Assembly: GCA_002427015.1 (NCBI GenBank)
Contig: DIPE01000023.1
Span: forward strand, 1,002 to 8,443
DNA from: Firmicutes bacterium UBA5496
GTDB lineage: Bacteria > Bacillota > Proteinivoracia > UBA4975
DNA: 7,442 nt
Reading direction: 5' to 3'
Shown: positions 6,165 to 7,442 of the stretch, piece by piece
Layout: each line of letters opens with the position of its first letter
How positions within the stretch are numbered: the first letter of the stretch is position 1
The notes under the pieces: model-generated
Database searches by the model: none
The model's input: only the letters and a program-made list of their open reading frames with translations
Told to the model about the DNA's origin: nothing
Program-made: the position numbers and the translations under genes

Positions 6165-6926
6165 TTAGCCAACTTCATCTTCTATGGCGTCCTGAGCTGT
6201 AGGCGGATACCACACCTTCACCATGCCAAAGCCGCAATTGTTTCTGTTGCCAAAGCCCATGTGAAAACCCACCCGGATTAACTCCGGATTGCCTGTAACC
6301 TTAAATGGAATCATATACCCTAAGATTTTAATGCCGTTAAAATTTATCAGCCTAGTGACGCGGCGCTTGTTGGACATATAGCGTTCGTTAAATTCAAAGA
6401 CCAAGTTGTCGTCAGAGGGCAGCGAGTCATAGACCCGGTAATGCTTATTGATGAGATCCTGACGCAATTTTTCGGTAAAATCGTGGTCTTCAATGCGGCC
6501 ATAGCGCATACGGCCTTGATTCGAGTCAAGATTGCAGGTAACAGTAATGGGGGACATGCAGGAAAATTCCATAACCTCACTGATTTCAGGAGTGGCCAAA
6601 ATTTCAACACTGACGATGGGCATGTTGACATTGCCCAAAGCAATGAAACCGGCTTCGGAGAAACCCTTGAGAATTGCTTCCAGAAAATACCCCTTGATTG
6701 AGGATATGTACCACTGGACGCATTTACCCAGATTGCGGATGCCATTAGCAGAAATGCTGTACTGCTCAAAATAGAGCTGGGAGAAGGTGAAAAACCCCAA
6801 ATCCCGCTTATGGCCTACAGTGTTTGGGTTATGGACGGCTCTAGTTATTGCTTTATAAAGGTGATGATTGTAATTATAAGGCAAAATGGTATCGGGCTCG
6901 CATTTTAGGGTGACTTTTAGCCGCAT
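6165..6926 (-). CDS. cas6: CRISPR-associated endoribonuclease Cas6
   Basis: This 253-residue protein is of the Cas6 family (RAMP, two ferredoxin-like folds), which cuts CRISPR precursor RNA within repeats to make crRNAs for type I and III systems. The N-terminus MRLKVTLKCE with YNYNHHLYKAI is typical, and the C-terminus carries the glycine-rich loop MGFGNRNNCGFGMVKV (about 223-238), nearly identical in pattern to Pyrococcus furiosus Cas6. By my alignment from memory, Y24 and H39 match the catalytic Y31 and H46 of that enzyme. The catalytic lysine (K52) is not aligned one-to-one; K40 or R41 might take its place. The ATG at 6926 has AAAGGGAG 8 nt upstream. No other cas gene or repeat array is visible here. 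It is a single-gene unit with its own promoter and terminator, and its base composition looks more AT-rich than alr and tex. It could act in trans on arrays elsewhere. Confidence 0.88.
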   Translation of the reverse strand: MRLKVTLKCEPDTILPYNYNHHLYKAITRAVHNPNTVGHKRDLGFFTFSQLYFEQYSISANGIRNLGKCVQWYISSIKGYFLEAILKGFSEAGFIALGNVNMPIVSVEILATPEISEVMEFSCMSPITVTCNLDSNQGRMRYGRIEDHDFTEKLRQDLINKHYRVYDSLPSDDNLVFEFNERYMSNKRRVTRLINFNGIKILGYMIPFKVTGNPELIRVGFHMGFGNRNNCGFGMVKVWYPPTAQDAIEDEVG

Positions 6927-7021
6927 TGCGCCAACTCCCTTTATCTAGGTAAAGACTGATACTTTTAGATATTACTAACTTCGGCATGAAAAGCATTTTT
7001 CCTTTTAAATACCAAAAAAAG

Positions 7022-7050
7022 AGTATACCCAAATTCGACATCTTTCGACA
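7022..7050 (-). promoter_or_regulatory. cas6 promoter with tandem Spo0A-like boxes
   Basis: On the minus strand two identical TGTCGAA sequences (7044-7050 and 7034-7040) are spaced exactly 10 bp apart, one helical turn, and the second ends 6 bp before a TATACT -10 (7022-7027). TGTCGAA is the consensus 0A box of the sporulation regulator Spo0A. The first box takes the -35 position (17 bp from TATACT) in place of a normal TTGACA. Transcription would start near 7015, leaving a leader of about 90 nt before cas6. The layout suits either activation at a promoter lacking its own -35 or blocking of polymerase; the sequence does not decide which. Confidence 0.6.
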
Positions 7051-7109
7051 AAGTGTGATAAAAAATAGATTTGCTAAGGACTAAGTAAATTATACCTTAT
7101 TGCTGTGAC

Positions 7110-7134
7110 AAAAATGCTCGCCGTGTAGGCGAGC
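7110..7134 (-). terminator. Intrinsic terminator after thiT
   Basis: On the minus strand GCTCGCC and GGCGAGC form a perfect 7-bp stem around a 5-nt loop, followed by A and five T residues. It begins 6 bp after the thiT stop and insulates cas6 from thiT transcription. Confidence 0.88.
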
Positions 7135-7140
7135 AAAAAT

Positions 7141-7442
7141 CTATTCTCTATTTTTTAAATATGTGAATAAAGGAGGGGCCAAGAAATAGAGAATTACAGC
7201 GCTGAGTATTATTTCGGGGACCAGATAACTGGCCTGGTAGCCAAGGGAGTATTTCCAAGCGGGCATCCCTTCCGGAGCGGAACTGCCCCAGAACCAAACC
7301 CCTGCGAGAAAGTGGCTGATAAAGCGGCCGCCAAGGCCTACGATGGTGGCTGCAACTGCCAGCAACGACTCCCAACCCAGCTTAATTGTTCCCTTCCTCA
7401 CCGGATTCCAAACAAAACCGGCCAGACCCAGGGCGCCAAAGG
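7141..7442 (-). CDS. thiT: Thiamine ECF transporter S-component, partial
   Basis: The last roughly 100 codons of a small integral membrane protein of the ThiT (YuaJ) family, the thiamine-binding subunit that works with the shared EcfA/A'/T energy module. The frame is open to the right edge, so the start and the first half are outside the window. Visible are FGALGLAGF at the edge, then a hydrophobic helix (SLLAVAATIVGLGGRFI), the family signature RFISHFLAGVWFWGSSAPEG with its conserved histidine and tryptophan, YSLGYQASYLVPE, a last membrane helix (ILSAVILYFLAPPLF) and a basic tail. By memory alignment with Lactococcus ThiT, the histidine, tryptophan and tyrosine of the substrate site are kept, while the position usually Asn is Gln (in GYQAS). 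Such genes are commonly under a TPP riboswitch, which would lie outside this window. Confidence 0.85.
   Translation of the reverse strand, partial: FGALGLAGFVWNPVRKGTIKLGWESLLAVAATIVGLGGRFISHFLAGVWFWGSSAPEGMPAWKYSLGYQASYLVPEIILSAVILYFLAPPLFTYLKNRE

Noticed and set aside
7089..7094. TATAAT on the minus strand as an additional cas6 promoter
   Set aside because: No acceptable -35 lies 16-18 bp upstream, because that stretch is the thiT terminator tail.
6927..7109. Possible CRISPR repeats or leader beside cas6
   Set aside because: I looked for regularly spaced 28-37 bp repeats on both strands and saw none; only the two short TGTCGAA boxes repeat.

Overview
The window comes from a Gram-positive, probably spore-forming anaerobic member of the Firmicutes (Clostridia, Peptococcaceae/Thermoanaerobacterales-like). 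The evidence is strong AGGAGG ribosome-binding sites, frequent TTG and GTG starts, the order alr-mazE-mazF that is also found in Bacillus, tandem Spo0A-like boxes, and a ThiT-type thiamine transporter. The genus cannot be fixed from the sequence. Every gene I can support lies on the minus strand, so the biological order runs from right to left.

In transcription order: (1) the 3' part of thiT (ECF thiamine transporter S-component, 5' end beyond the window), closed by a hairpin terminator. (2) An AT-rich gap of about 200 bp holding a promoter with two TGTCGAA boxes exactly 10 bp apart. (3) A complete stand-alone cas6 (CRISPR RNA endoribonuclease) with its own strong terminator; no CRISPR repeats or other cas genes are in the window. 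(4) alr, alanine racemase, with its own candidate promoter. (5) mazE-mazF (EndoAI/EndoA), with a near-consensus promoter just after alr and a terminator after mazF. (6) A probable operon of a class I glutamine amidotransferase-like peptidase (gamma-glutamyl hydrolase type, C26), an asparaginase of the Rhizobium etli type II family, and tex, an S1-domain nucleic-acid-binding protein. The first two of these start at TTG.

Most of the window is housekeeping: cell wall D-alanine supply, a chromosomal toxin-antitoxin pair, amide and gamma-glutamyl nitrogen turnover, and Tex. The unusual element is the isolated cas6, a one-gene transcription unit bounded by terminators on both sides and carrying Spo0A-box-like sequences in its promoter. 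This suggests crRNA processing in trans for arrays elsewhere, possibly tied to the stationary-phase/sporulation regulator. That link is inference from motif matching only.
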